From NCBI GenBank assembly GCA_963716095.1, contig CAVQSV010000002.1, forward strand, positions 62,001-126,000: a DNA stretch of 64,000 nt, read 5' to 3'. Positions within the stretch are counted from its first letter, which is position 1. Each line of letters begins with the position of its first letter. The notes under the pieces are model-generated. The model was not told the origin of the DNA and made no database searches. It saw nothing but the letters and a program-made list of their open reading frames with translations. A program made the translations under genes and the position numbers. This stretch comes from Sva-07 sp963716095. Lineage in GTDB: Bacteria > Actinomycetota > Acidimicrobiia > Acidimicrobiales > Ilumatobacteraceae. Shown here piece by piece: positions 43,674 through 52,774 of the stretch.

Positions 43674-44666
43674 ATGTCCGATGTCGCCGCCGCCAACGTC
43701 TCCGCCGACACTGCGGCACCCGAAGTCGTCGAACTGCCGGTCGACGTCGTCCTCGCTGTCGATGTCGGAGCCACCTTCTTTCAGGCTGGACTCGTGACCG
43801 CCCGTGGTGTCCTCATCGACCGCAGCCGTGCGCCGATCGAAGCCGATGTCGGTCCCGAGTCGAACTACACGGCGCTGGCGTTGACCGTCACGGAGATGCT
43901 CGAGCGAGCAGCGTCACGTCACGCGGCCGTCGTGCGGAGCTTGGGGTTGACGAGTGGCGGTCATGTCAGTCGCGGACTCGACGAGGTCTCACCGCTGAGC
44001 GTGCCTGCGTGGAGCAACTTTCCCCTGCGGGCGCGTCTCGAGGAGCTGTCCGGGCTCGACGTGTACGGCGACCTCGACGCCAAGGCGTTGGCACTCGCCG
44101 AAGGGTGGCTGGGCGCGGCACAGGGGCAGCCCAACTTCTGCGCGATCACCGTGTCGGCAGGTGTTTCCGGGGGGATCATCCTCGACGGCGACCTCCTCGA
44201 CGGCGAGTCCGGCTACGCAGGCCAGATCGGCCATTTCATCGTCGAGCCCGGTGGGCGCCGTTGCGTCTGCGGCACACAGGGATGCCTCGAAGCCGAAGCC
44301 TCGGGACAAGCGATCGTGGCGATCACCGGCCGACCGGCCACCGAGTCGTCGTATCAGATCATGCAGCGCACAGGTGACTTCGTGGGGCGCGCCGCCGCAT
44401 CGATGTGCAACTCATTCGATCTGTCGCTCGTGGTGGTCGGCGGCAGCGTTGCTCTCGGGTTCGGCTCGACGTTCTTCCACGCCGCCCAGGTCACGCTCGA
44501 CGAGCTCGCACGCCAGCCGTACAGCCGCGGTGCTCGGATCACGCCATCGAGATTGGGCGAGCAGGGCCCACTGGTGGGCGCCGGCGCCGTGGGCTGGCGA
44601 GGTCTGCGCCGGGCCGCGCGCCGCCGAACCCAAGCCCGTCCGACTCAGCCGCCGAAGGCCCGGTAG
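43674..44666 (+). CDS. ROK family sugar kinase
   Basis: 330-residue ROK protein (kinase, without an N-terminal helix-turn-helix). ATP-binding VVLAVDVGATFFQAGLV, sugar-binding DVYGDLDAKALALAE with catalytic Asp, TVSAGVSGGIILDG, and the zinc motif GGRRCVCGTQGCLEAEASG (Cys-x-Cys-Gly-x2-Gly-Cys-x-Glu). Probably glucokinase or a related hexokinase. The C-terminal tail is Arg/Pro-rich. Its 3' end overlaps the convergent membrane-protein gene by 22 bases. Confidence 0.88.
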   Translation: MSDVAAANVSADTAAPEVVELPVDVVLAVDVGATFFQAGLVTARGVLIDRSRAPIEADVGPESNYTALALTVTEMLERAASRHAAVVRSLGLTSGGHVSRGLDEVSPLSVPAWSNFPLRARLEELSGLDVYGDLDAKALALAEGWLGAAQGQPNFCAITVSAGVSGGIILDGDLLDGESGYAGQIGHFIVEPGGRRCVCGTQGCLEAEASGQAIVAITGRPATESSYQIMQRTGDFVGRAAASMCNSFDLSLVVVGGSVALGFGSTFFHAAQVTLDELARQPYSRGARITPSRLGEQGPLVGAGAVGWRGLRRAARRRTQARPTQPPKAR

Positions 44667-45758
44667 ACGTACTCGGCAGGGCCGCGACCGAATCTGCGCT
44701 GCCACCACATCCCGGCTGCGATTGCTGCCACCCAGAACACCGCAGCGAACAGCAACGCTGTGTCGGCGCCGGCCGGCTCGATCCAGCCGAGCCAATCGAC
44801 GCAGCAGTTTGAAGACGAGGATGTGGGCGAGATACAGCGACAGGGTCAGCTGGCCTGCGCGTCGGAGTGGATCGGTCGCCACCGGAAAGCGCGCTGCGAG
44901 CCAGTCGATGGCGACGTAGGCGAGCAGGGCCGTGCCGAGGGCGTTCGCCACGTACACGAGGCTGCGATCGAGTGGCTGGATCGAGAACACGATCGAGCGA
45001 ACGCCGGTCGTCGCCGCAGCCGACAGCATCGAAGACACGCTCAGCAACACGATCCCGACACCGGTCGCCGCGGGGCGCCACCACGACGCATCGAGCACGC
45101 GGCCGAGCACGATGCCGGCGCACAGGAACGCGAACCAGGGCAGCAGCGGGTGCGTTCCGTTGACGAACACGTCGAACACGTATCGCCGCACCGAATCCTG
45201 GTCGGGGCCGGTCAGCCAGCCGGTGTCGTGGCCGTTGCGGTTGCGCTCGTATTCCCATACCTGAATCGAGGCAGCGGCAACCGCAGCGGCGAGGCCGACG
45301 GCGATGATCCATCGCGACCGCCACGTGAACATCGCTGCAGCCAGCACGAACATGACGCCGTAGTAGACGATGATCGTGCCCGGCCAGATCGTGTCGAGTA
45401 CGAGGCCGAGCACGTACAGCAGCACCCCTCGACGGACCAGTCGCCACCGCATCTCGCTGACACGGGTCGGATCGCCGATCGTCCGACGGGTCAGCAGCGT
45501 CACGCTGACCCCGGCAACGAGCACGAACGTCGCTGCGAATCGGGTGGAGAGCGGTCCGGTCCACGGATCGAACAACTCTTCGAGCCAGCCGGTTCGGGGC
45601 CAGGCGGTGTTGGTTTCGAAGCTCCGCAAGATCAGGTAGCCGTGGTAGTTCATCACGATGACGCCGATGAGCGCGACGGCGCGAACGACGTCGGGCCCGT
45701 GCAGCCGGGCAGACGGCGCGGTGTCGGTGAAGCTGGCGGTCGGTGTGGTCAGATCCAC
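44645..45758 (-). CDS. DUF418-type membrane acyltransferase-like protein (one frameshift)
   Basis: About 370 residues, ten or so membrane helices. N-terminal VVRAVALIGVIVMNYHGYLI, then FAATFVLVAGVSVTLLTRRT, RLVRRGVLLYVLGLVLD, WIIAVGLAAAVAAASIQV, LPWFAFLCAGIVLGRVLD, and a late LSLYLAHILVF with a conserved His. The frame shifts by one extra base near 44803; corrected, the end reads WWQRRFGRGPAEYVYRAFGG, the diagnostic C-terminus of DUF418/COG2311 proteins. Function unknown; likely moves or modifies an acyl or sugar group in the envelope. GTG 45758 overlaps the upstream racemase-like stop by ten bases. Confidence 0.82.
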
Positions 45759-46666
45759 TCGTAGCGGTCCACTGTGGTCATCGTGAGCGGACGTTGGACG
45801 TCGACCCGGCTGCCGATGTCGGGCACCCGTGCGCCGTCGGCGACGAGCGCCATCGAGGTGTGCATGTGCGGCGCTTCGTGCAGGTCGAGCCGCGTGCGAT
45901 CGAAGTGGAATGGGCTGCGACCGTCGGGGAGCGTGGTGACCCCGTTGGCAGTGCCCGCGCCGATCATCACGAGGTGGCCATCGGCTTGCACGGGCTGCTG
46001 GTGATAGCCGGCCGGTGTGCCGGCGCGGATCGGGCGGACGTCGAGCACGTCGGCGCTGAGCTGCAGCAGCGATTTGTCGCTGTGCCAGAGCGACGTGCCG
46101 AGACGGAGCCGATACGTGTGTGTCGGGGGCAACGAGGCGTAGGCGGCCGGGTCGAGGTGGCTCACCCACACGGGGAGGTCGCGGTCGATCGTGTCGATCG
46201 TCCGAGCGATTTCGTCGGCGTGTTCCTGAGGCGTCCCGGCGAGCGGAGGGTGGATGCTGACGCCGGCCACGTCGAGGCGACTTCGTCTCGCAGCGTCGAC
46301 GAGGTCGGCGTCGGCGCCGTAGCGGTGCATCGACGATTCGAGCTTGACCACGACCCGGCCGCCCCACTTGGCGAGCGCGTCGACGTGCGCCTGGTTGCCG
46401 ACCGTGAGGATCGGTGCGGTCGACGGGGGAGCGGCGAGCGTCGGCGTGAGCACGACCGGGTGGAGCCCGTCGGGCAGGCCGTCGAGTTCGTGGATCGTGC
46501 CGACGGCGACCGTGTCGCAGAACTCTGCTGCCAACTGTGCGAGCGGGATGCGTCCGAAGCCGTAGCCGTTGCCCTTGACGACGGGCACCAACCCGTCGAC
46601 GGCACCCGCGAGCCGAGCGATGTGCGCTCGCCACGGAGCCGTGCGAATGGTCAGGGTGACGGTCAC
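45749..46666 (-). CDS. Alanine-racemase-like PLP enzyme, short
   Basis: About 305 residues, shorter than Alr (about 370). The PLP lysine motif is VVKGNGYGFGRIP (Lys about residue 30), VVVKLESSMHRYGAD matches the barrel strand with the substrate-binding Arg region, and GTPAGYHQQ resembles the segment holding the second catalytic tyrosine. The C-terminal beta domain ends GSRVDVQRPLTM. Could interconvert L/D-alanine or another amino acid, or be a non-racemising barrel protein. GTG 46666 opens at VTLTIRTAPWRAHI. Overlaps the DUF418 gene by ten bases, so the pair probably act together in envelope chemistry. Confidence 0.78.
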   Translation of the reverse strand: MTVTLTIRTAPWRAHIARLAGAVDGLVPVVKGNGYGFGRIPLAQLAAEFCDTVAVGTIHELDGLPDGLHPVVLTPTLAAPPSTAPILTVGNQAHVDALAKWGGRVVVKLESSMHRYGADADLVDAARRSRLDVAGVSIHPPLAGTPQEHADEIARTIDTIDRDLPVWVSHLDPAAYASLPPTHTYRLRLGTSLWHSDKSLLQLSADVLDVRPIRAGTPAGYHQQPVQADGHLVMIGAGTANGVTTLPDGRSPFHFDRTRLDLHEAPHMHTSMALVADGARVPDIGSRVDVQRPLTMTTVDRYEWI

Positions 46667-46710
46667 GGCGTCGACGCTAGTGCTGCGATCACCCGACCTC
46701 GCCCGCACGT

Positions 46711-46750
46711 CGATGAGCGAACACACCACATCTGCGGGTTTCGCTCATCG
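46711..46750. repeat. GCGATGAG hairpin, copy 4
   Basis: 40 nt, CGATGAGCGAACACACC to GGTTTCGCTCATCG, closely like copy 1 including the ACACACC loop side. Between divergent genes. Confidence 0.85.
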
Positions 46751-46797
46751 TTGGTGGGTGATCGGAGCTAATCCCGACTGTGTTGATCGGAATTGTC

Positions 46798-47397
46798 ATG
46801 GATATCGTCGTCGGCGTGACGCTGCGATCCCTGACGAGCTTCCCCAACCCGGTCAACGAGACCTCTGCGCGCCTGGTTGCCGCCGGCGTGGTGGCACAGG
46901 CGATCGTGTTCCTGGTGGTGCGCGAGTGGTGGGTGCTCGTGCCGCTCACCTACGGCTTCCTCGCCCGGGTTGCCACCGGGCCGACCCTCTCGCCGCTCGG
47001 CCAGTTCGTCACCCGTGTCGCAACCCCGTCGGTCGAAACTCAGCTGCGCGATCGCAACCCGAGCTTCCACTCGCGCCAGGTTCCCGGCCCGCCGAAGCGG
47101 TTCGCGCAGGCGATCGGTCTGGCCTTCACGGCGACAGCGTCGGTTGCGTGGGCGTTCGGCGCAACGGGCGTCGCCGTCGTGCTGATCGCCATGCTCGCCG
47201 TTGCCGCCACGCTCGAAGCAGCATTCGCCGTCTGCCTCGGATGTATCGCCTACAGCGCCATCTGGGGATGTGCCGATTGCGACGACATCAGCGACCGGCT
47301 CCGCCAGGCGCTGGTCGAGGCCCGCGAGGAGGCTCCGGTTGTCGAGGCAGCGGTGTCAGGAACCACCGCCGAGCACCGCGTGCCTGCCGAGACCTGA
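46798..47397 (+). CDS. DUF4395 family membrane protein
   Basis: 199-residue protein. SFPNPVNETSARLVAAGVVA starts the DUF4395 region; hydrophobic helices AQAIVFLVV, WVLVPLTYGFLARV, LAFTATASVAW and VVLIAMLAVAATLEAAF follow, then FAVCLGCIAY with a Cys-x2-Cys and GCADCDD, possible redox or metal cysteines. DUF4395 proteins often accompany thioredoxin- or sulfur-related genes but none is next to this one. ATG 46798 preferred over TTG 46780. Convergent with mftF. Confidence 0.8.
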   Translation: MDIVVGVTLRSLTSFPNPVNETSARLVAAGVVAQAIVFLVVREWWVLVPLTYGFLARVATGPTLSPLGQFVTRVATPSVETQLRDRNPSFHSRQVPGPPKRFAQAIGLAFTATASVAWAFGATGVAVVLIAMLAVAATLEAAFAVCLGCIAYSAIWGCADCDDISDRLRQALVEAREEAPVVEAAVSGTTAEHRVPAET

Positions 47398-47413
47398 CCC
47401 CCCTTCGGCCCGT

Positions 47414-48634
47414 TCAGCGCTGACGCCCGGGCCAGGCGCTGAGGCGCGGGGCGATCGGAGACCAGCTTCGCGATCGGCGCATCCCGGCCCACACGCCCCA
47501 CCCGTAGGCCAGGTCGGTCGGCGCTGCCCGTGGTTTGTCGACCAGGGCGAGGAGCAGCCACCAGCGGCTCCGACGCGACAGCACCGCGGTGGCCACCAGC
47601 ATCGGCCACCACACGCGACGGCTCGCCGACGCGAGCTGGCGACCTGCGAGCAGGTGGCCGCGTAGGGCGAGCCCCATCGCCGCTCGGGGCGGTACGTCGG
47701 GAAGCTTGCGCACGAGCGCGACCGAGCTGCCGGCACCCAACGCGATGGCCGGTACCCACTGCCCGAACAGGGCCAAGGCCCAGCTCGCCGCAGTCCAGCC
47801 GTTCATGTGGACCGGCGACAACGCGCCCGGATGCCGAAGCGCGAGGGGCGCCGCCGAGGTGCCGTAACCGGCGTGCTGTTGCAGCCGTTCGCGCCATGAC
47901 GTGCGCGGCTCGTGCCACACCGCCACGGCGGGGTCGTAGCGACACCGCCAACCGGCGTCGTCGAGTCGCCACACGAAGTCGACGTCCTCACCGAACCGCA
48001 ATCCCTCGTCGAAGCCCCCGACCTGATCGAACGCGGCGACGCGCACCACCACCGCCGCGCCCGGCACGTAGCTGACGCGTGTGCCCGCACGGATGCGCGC
48101 CGGCTCGCCGCCGAGATCGAGTGGTGACCCCGACTCGCCCCGCACGCGTGGAGCGACCAGTCCGACCGCGGGGTCGTCGAAGTGCCACAGCAACGCCGAG
48201 AGCCAGTCGGAGCCCGGCAGCGACACATCGGCATCGACGAACGCCACCAGTGGTGTGTCGATCAGCGAACGAGCTGCGTTGCGCGCCGCAGCCGGTCCGC
48301 GGTTCGTGCTCAGACGGAGCGCCGCGCCGGCGAGCGGCGGGGTCGATCCGTCATCGATGGTCAACCGACCGTCGCCGTGGACGGCACCACCGAGCTGTGG
48401 CGTCACCACGGTGACGTCGGCGAGGGTGAATCGATGGCCTTCGGTGGGGAGCGGATGGATCGCCCCTGCATCTGCCAGGCGGTCGGTCAACGTCGACGCG
48501 TCGACGTCGCCACCCGGCTCGAGCCGATCGACGAAGGCCTCGCCTGCGGAGCTCAGCCGGAAGAGGCGGAGTGGCGAGCCCGCCACGACGACGGGGCCGA
48601 AACGCTGCCACGACGAGTCGACGCGGTAGCGCAC
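47414..48634 (-). CDS. mftF: Mycofactocin biosynthesis glycosyltransferase
   Basis: About 406-residue GT2-family glycosyltransferase of the mycofactocin type. It opens VRYRVDSSWQRFGPVVVAGS (the short N-terminal domain resembling a peptide-recognition module), then the GT2 core: TNRGPAAARNAARS, VAFVDADVSLPGSDWL with the DxD, GGFDEGLRFGEDVDFVWRL with the catalytic acid. C-terminal membrane-associated helices follow. In mycobacteria MftF adds a beta-1,4-glucose chain to premycofactocin. Start GTG 48634 because mftE ends at 48636 and homology begins there. Last gene of the long minus-strand run. Confidence 0.88.
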   Translation of the reverse strand: MRYRVDSSWQRFGPVVVAGSPLRLFRLSSAGEAFVDRLEPGGDVDASTLTDRLADAGAIHPLPTEGHRFTLADVTVVTPQLGGAVHGDGRLTIDDGSTPPLAGAALRLSTNRGPAAARNAARSLIDTPLVAFVDADVSLPGSDWLSALLWHFDDPAVGLVAPRVRGESGSPLDLGGEPARIRAGTRVSYVPGAAVVVRVAAFDQVGGFDEGLRFGEDVDFVWRLDDAGWRCRYDPAVAVWHEPRTSWRERLQQHAGYGTSAAPLALRHPGALSPVHMNGWTAASWALALFGQWVPAIALGAGSSVALVRKLPDVPPRAAMGLALRGHLLAGRQLASASRRVWWPMLVATAVLSRRSRWWLLLALVDKPRAAPTDLAYGWGVWAGMRRSRSWSPIAPRLSAWPGRQR

Positions 48635-48635
48635 G

Positions 48636-49361
48636 TCAAGTGCCCGGGCCCGGCGCCAGCGGCCGCCACCGCTCGATCGAGTGCACGAGGTCGGCGACGA
48701 ATTCCGTGATGAAACGCTCGCCCTCCCGTCCGGACGCGCCGTCGGGATCACCGAGTACACCGCTGCGGCTCACGGCACGAACCCCTCGGGAACGCAGCTC
48801 GTCGATCGATGCGTCGGGTCCGGCGGTGGCCAACTCGAGGCGCACCAGTCCGGGGTCGATCGCCAGCATCATCGACGTCTCGATCCGACCGGCATGCAGG
48901 TCGGCGGGCCCGCCGTCGCGCCGCTGCGGCCACTGCGGCGACCAGCCCAACACGTTACGGCCCTCGGCGGTCAGCGAAGCGACCGCCGAGGCGATCGCTT
49001 CGTGGTTGCCGCCATGGCCGTTGACCAGCACCACACCCGCTGCCCAGTCGGCGCTTCTGACGAGCTCGATCAGCACCGACATCATCACCTCGGAACCGAT
49101 CGACAACGTGCCGGCGAAGTCGGCGTGTTCCCCGGAGGCGCCGACGCTGATCGTCGGGCCGATCATCAGCCCGTCGGTGTGATGGACTGCGCGTCCGGTG
49201 AGCTCCTCGGCGATGATCGTGTCGGTCGCCAATGGCAGGTGTGGTCCGTGTTGCTCGGTCGAACCGACCGGAATCAGGACGATGGGAGCGGGTGCTCGAT
49301 CGTCGGATGGTGGTCGGGCGATGCCGTCGACCTCCGGCCAGGTGGCGTCACCCAATCGCAT
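48636..49361 (-). CDS. mftE: Mycofactocin precursor peptidase (creatininase family)
   Basis: 241-residue creatininase-fold zinc or iron peptidase. IPVGSTEQHGPHLPLATDT supplies Glu/His/Asp ligands, VLVNGHGGNHEA the second His cluster, and HAGRIETSMMLAIDPGLV the third Glu. In the mycofactocin pathway this enzyme cuts the MftC-modified precursor to release the C-terminal VY-derived AHDP unit. The identification rests on its position directly before mftF and on the family; creatininase homologues without mft context exist. ATG 49361 starts ten bases after etfB ends. No mftA, mftB or mftC lies in the window. Confidence 0.85.
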   Translation of the reverse strand: MRLGDATWPEVDGIARPPSDDRAPAPIVLIPVGSTEQHGPHLPLATDTIIAEELTGRAVHHTDGLMIGPTISVGASGEHADFAGTLSIGSEVMMSVLIELVRSADWAAGVVLVNGHGGNHEAIASAVASLTAEGRNVLGWSPQWPQRRDGGPADLHAGRIETSMMLAIDPGLVRLELATAGPDASIDELRSRGVRAVSRSGVLGDPDGASGREGERFITEFVADLVHSIERWRPLAPGPGT

Positions 49362-49370
49362 GGTCTGGTC

Positions 49371-50195
49371 CTACTCTGACTCGGCAGGGTTCGACGGGGA
49401 CGTGTCGAGGTAACCCCAGTCGCGGAGTTGATCGAGAATCTTGGCGGCCGCGGACGGAGGATCGAGCGTGAGGAGTTCGGAGTGGACCTCGCCACCGCCG
49501 ACGTCGAGGATCTGGCGGACCCGATCGAGTGAGCCGCCGGCCGGGGCCGGGAGCACGCGTGCTCGAGGACGGTACGGATGGATCTCGGCTTCCGGGAGTC
49601 GGCCGTGCGGACCCTGCAGTCGCGACACGTCGGCGTCGCGGGCCGCGAGCGATGCCGCCAACGACGCGCGTCGAAGCTGGGCCGCAGAGCCCTCCACGGA
49701 GAGCACGGCCGGTGCAGCGACCTCGATGATCTCGCGCCGTCCGCCGTCGAGGCGTCGGACGACGCGGAGCGGTGCGGACACGTCGGCGATCTGCACTTCG
49801 AGGAGCCCGAGCGCTTGTGCGCACGAGAGCTCTGCCGCGATGAACGCCGGGACCGAACCGGTCCCACGATCGAGTGAGTAGTCGCCGCACAGCACCAGGT
49901 CGTGGTCGTGGAGATGCTCGGCCAGCGCAACGGCGACGACGTGGCTGTCGAGTTCGGTCGAGGCGTCGACGCGGATCGCCGAGTCGGCGCCGACGGCGAT
50001 GGCATCGCGCAGGACGTCGTCGGCGCTCGGCGGACCGAGGCAGATCACCGTCACGTCGTGGGTGCCCGGCTGCTCGGCGATCGTGAGCGCCACTTCCAGG
50101 GCGGCTTCGTCCGCCGCGGACACGCCGGACCAGCGACGGTCGGCTTCGCGCTCGCGGTCGAGCGACACCCACTTCCAACACACAGCGATCTTCAC
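49371..50195 (-). CDS. etfB: Electron transfer flavoprotein beta subunit (FixA/EtfB-like), mycofactocin-associated
   Basis: 274-residue ETF beta subunit. MKIAVCWKWV opens the ETF fold; RRWSGVSAADEAALEVALTI matches the beta-subunit signature; VTVICLGPPSADDVLRDAIA and AVGADSAIRVDA follow, with the AMP/FAD-contact loop DLVLCGDYSLDRGTGSVPAFIA. The typical EtfB loop that recognises dehydrogenases, near the C-terminal third, is altered, so the partner may be unusual. Translated from GTG 50195, 19 bases after fixX; mftE follows ten bases later. It is expected to pair with the EtfA at 51824..52774. Confidence 0.88.
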   Translation of the reverse strand: MKIAVCWKWVSLDREREADRRWSGVSAADEAALEVALTIAEQPGTHDVTVICLGPPSADDVLRDAIAVGADSAIRVDASTELDSHVVAVALAEHLHDHDLVLCGDYSLDRGTGSVPAFIAAELSCAQALGLLEVQIADVSAPLRVVRRLDGGRREIIEVAAPAVLSVEGSAAQLRRASLAASLAARDADVSRLQGPHGRLPEAEIHPYRPRARVLPAPAGGSLDRVRQILDVGGGEVHSELLTLDPPSAAAKILDQLRDWGYLDTSPSNPAESE

Positions 50196-50214
50196 GAGGC
50201 ACGCATCCTGTCGG

Positions 50215-50511
50215 TCAGGTGCGCTTGAAGACGACGCCGTGGCCGCCCTCCGGATAGGTCCAGGTGATGGCGCCTTCCTCGTTGCACACGAGGTAGCACG
50301 TGCCGCACTCGAAGCACTGTTCGTAGTTGAAGAGGATGCCGCCATCGCTCGTCGGCACGAACAGATTTGCCGGACACGCCACGACACAACCACGCGTGGA
50401 GCAGTCGGCGCAGATCTCGTCGTCGACGGTGATGTGGGCGCGCTCGTGGATGTCGAACCGGGTCGTGCCGATCAGATCCTCGAAGGACTGCTCGGGCCAA
50501 CGCTCGCTCAT
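50215..50511 (-). CDS. fixX: FixX-type ferredoxin-like protein
   Basis: 98-residue iron-sulfur protein. CFECGTCYLVCN gives a C-x2-C-x2-C-x3-C set for one [4Fe-4S] cluster; an earlier set CADCSTRGCVVACP supplies more cysteines, so a second cluster is possible. Together with FixC it forms the equivalent of ETF-quinone oxidoreductase. ATG 50511 overlaps the fixC stop by four bases (ATGA). The C-terminal end PEGGHGVVFKRT is standard for FixX. Confidence 0.92.
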   Translation of the reverse strand: MSERWPEQSFEDLIGTTRFDIHERAHITVDDEICADCSTRGCVVACPANLFVPTSDGGILFNYEQCFECGTCYLVCNEEGAITWTYPEGGHGVVFKRT

Positions 50512-51827
50512 CCGAAACTCCTCAATCCGTCGAGTGCGTCGCTCGCCAAGTCCTTGAGCTTCACACCGGCACGTTTGCGTTCCTCGTTGAGGATTCGGCG
50601 CAGGCCGGGCTTGGGCGTGGGATTGTCGACCCGGAACATGCGCTCCACCGTATTGGCGATCATGTCGGGATAGAGATGCTGGACCCGATCGGACAGCACC
50701 AGCGATGGCGCCCGTCGCAGTTTGCGGTGGTCGCGGAGGACGAAGGTGTCGTTGAGACGGCGTTCGTAGCCGGCGAGTCCGATCGCCGAGGTGTCGTTCG
50801 CGGCGAGCGCCTCGGCGGCGGCCTCTGCGGCGTACAGGCCACTGGCCATCGCGAAGTTCACGCCCTCCAACCAGATCCCTGCAGCCAGACACATCGCCGC
50901 AGCGTCGCCGGCCACCAGCATCCCGTCACCGGTCATCTTCGGCATCATCGACAGGCCGGCCTCGGGGATGACGTGCGCCGAGTACTCCTTGATCTCACCG
51001 CCTTCGACGAACGGGGCGATGCCCGGGTGCGCCTTCAGGTTCGCGATGATCTCCTCGGGTCGCAACTGCTGGGCGGCCAGCTTCGGCAGCTTCAGCACCA
51101 CGCCGACGGCGAGGGTGTCGAAGTTGGTGTAGACGAAGCCGCCACCGTTGACACCGGAGGTGCCGCCGAGGATCTCGATGTCGACGCCCTCGCGGTCGCG
51201 CACCCCGAATCGCTCGTCGATCACGTGCTTGGGCAGTGCGATGGTCTCCTTCACGCCGACGGTGTAGTTGGCAGCATCGACGTCGCCGTAGAGGCCTGCG
51301 TCTTTCGCCAGGAAACTGTTGACGCCGTCGCAGGCGATGACGACCTTCGCGTGGAGGTCGCCGTCGGGGCGGTCGGTGGTGACCCCGATGATCTGGCCGT
51401 GTTCGTCGCGCAGCAACCCGGTGGCGGTGGTGGAGCACACGAGTCGTGCGCCGTCGGCCTCGGCCTTGCTGGCCAGCCAGTGGTCCCAGTCGGGGCGGTA
51501 GGCGGTGGCGCCGTTGTAGGGGGGCTTGCCCCAGTTCGCCGAGCGAAAGTCGACGGTGAGTGCCTGGGTCTCGGTGAGCACCATCGTGGAGCGTCGGGTG
51601 ATCCAGCGTTGGATCGGTGCCTCGTTCCACCACTCGGGATGCAGCTGGTCGAGGATGCGCGGGTACACGACGCCGCCGTACATGTTCTTCGAACCGGGGA
51701 ACGACCCTCGCTCGAGCAGGATCACCGAGTGGCCCTTGCGTGCCAGGACGGTTGCTGCAGCCGACCCGGCTGGGCCGGCTCCGACGACGATGGCATCGAC
51801 CGATGGGGTCGGGTTCGTGCCGCTCAC
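50508..51827 (-). CDS. fixC: FixC-type FAD-dependent quinone oxidoreductase
   Basis: 439-residue FAD enzyme of the ETF-QO/FixC family. AIVVGAGPAGSAAATVLARKG binds FAD; GSKNMYGGVVYPRIL, typical of FixC, follows; GDAAAMCLAAGIWLEGVNFAM is the second FAD motif. It would pass electrons from the ETF pair (EtfA/EtfB) through FixX to menaquinone. GTG 51827 overlaps the etfA stop by four bases (GTGA) and its own stop overlaps fixX (ATGA), so the etf-fix module is read as one unit. Confidence 0.92.
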   Translation of the reverse strand: MSGTNPTPSVDAIVVGAGPAGSAAATVLARKGHSVILLERGSFPGSKNMYGGVVYPRILDQLHPEWWNEAPIQRWITRRSTMVLTETQALTVDFRSANWGKPPYNGATAYRPDWDHWLASKAEADGARLVCSTTATGLLRDEHGQIIGVTTDRPDGDLHAKVVIACDGVNSFLAKDAGLYGDVDAANYTVGVKETIALPKHVIDERFGVRDREGVDIEILGGTSGVNGGGFVYTNFDTLAVGVVLKLPKLAAQQLRPEEIIANLKAHPGIAPFVEGGEIKEYSAHVIPEAGLSMMPKMTGDGMLVAGDAAAMCLAAGIWLEGVNFAMASGLYAAEAAAEALAANDTSAIGLAGYERRLNDTFVLRDHRKLRRAPSLVLSDRVQHLYPDMIANTVERMFRVDNPTPKPGLRRILNEERKRAGVKLKDLASDALDGLRSFG

Positions 51828-52774
51828 GAGGTGGTCCCCTGCAACGACTGGTGTTCGGCGCCAGTCGCTGCGTCGAGCAGGCGGAGGAGCTCGTCGAGGG
51901 TCTCGTTGGCGTCGGCCACGATGGCGAGATCGGACATCGCCATCATCGGACAGTGCGGGTCGGTGTTGACGCTGATGATGTGATCGGGATGACCGAGGCC
52001 GCTGGTGTGCTGCACCGCACCGCTGACGCCGAACGACAGATACAGCTCGGGGTCGATCACCACGCCGGTGGTGCCGATCTGGCGGTCGTGGTGCACCCAC
52101 GAACGGTCGGTGATCACCCGGGTGGCGCCCATCACGCCGCCGATCGCGCCGGCGAATCGGTCGAGCTGTGCGAATCGCTCGTTGCTCTCGAGCCCTGCTC
52201 CACCACCGACGATCCGGCTGGCCTCGGTGAGGTCCATCGTCTGCACGTCGGGTGGCAGCACCTCGACGACGACGGCGTCGTGGGCGTCGAACGAGGTTCC
52301 GGCACCGTCGACGTCGATGTGGTGCACCGTGGCGGGTGTGTCGAGGGTGAGGCCGCCGCGAGCACCCGGCTGCACGGTCGCCACGAAGGGCCCGGTCGGA
52401 CGCAGCTCATGGAGCTCGAGCCCGCCACGGCGTGCGACGCGTACCCGGTGGGTGCTCACCTCCGTGGCGCCGGCGAGCAGCGGACGTTCCAGTGCGCTGG
52501 CGAGACGCGGCGCGAGGTCGCGTCCGTCGGGAGCGTGCGGGAGCACGACGATGTCGCTGTCGGGAAGTGAGTGGACGATCGGCGCGAGGATCGCGGCCCA
52601 ACGGCCGAACTCGACCGCTCCGAGTTCGACGTGGAACACCTCGGAGGCGATTCCGTCGACGTGGGTGTCGGCGGTGCCCGATCCGACGATGAGCACTCGC
52701 CCCTTCGCCTCGGCGATCGCATCGGGAGCGCCGGCGGGGAGCACCCCGTTGCGAACCGGGACGAGAGCGATCAT
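51824..52774 (-). CDS. etfA: Electron transfer flavoprotein alpha subunit (FixB/EtfA-like)
   Basis: 316-residue ETF alpha subunit. The N-terminal half is poorly conserved; the C-terminal FAD domain is clear: ASRIVGGGAGLESNERFAQL, DRQIGTTGVVIDPELYLSFG, GVSGAVQHTSGLGHPDHIIS, VNTDPHCPMMAMSDLAIVAD. Canonical EtfA has RQVGQTG here; RQIGTTG is a conservative change. ATG 52774 overlaps the DedA gene stop (ATGA) and its stop overlaps fixC (GTGA). Partner of the EtfB at 49371..50195; the two subunit genes flank fixC-fixX. Confidence 0.9.
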   Translation of the reverse strand: MIALVPVRNGVLPAGAPDAIAEAKGRVLIVGSGTADTHVDGIASEVFHVELGAVEFGRWAAILAPIVHSLPDSDIVVLPHAPDGRDLAPRLASALERPLLAGATEVSTHRVRVARRGGLELHELRPTGPFVATVQPGARGGLTLDTPATVHHIDVDGAGTSFDAHDAVVVEVLPPDVQTMDLTEASRIVGGGAGLESNERFAQLDRFAGAIGGVMGATRVITDRSWVHHDRQIGTTGVVIDPELYLSFGVSGAVQHTSGLGHPDHIISVNTDPHCPMMAMSDLAIVADANETLDELLRLLDAATGAEHQSLQGTTS

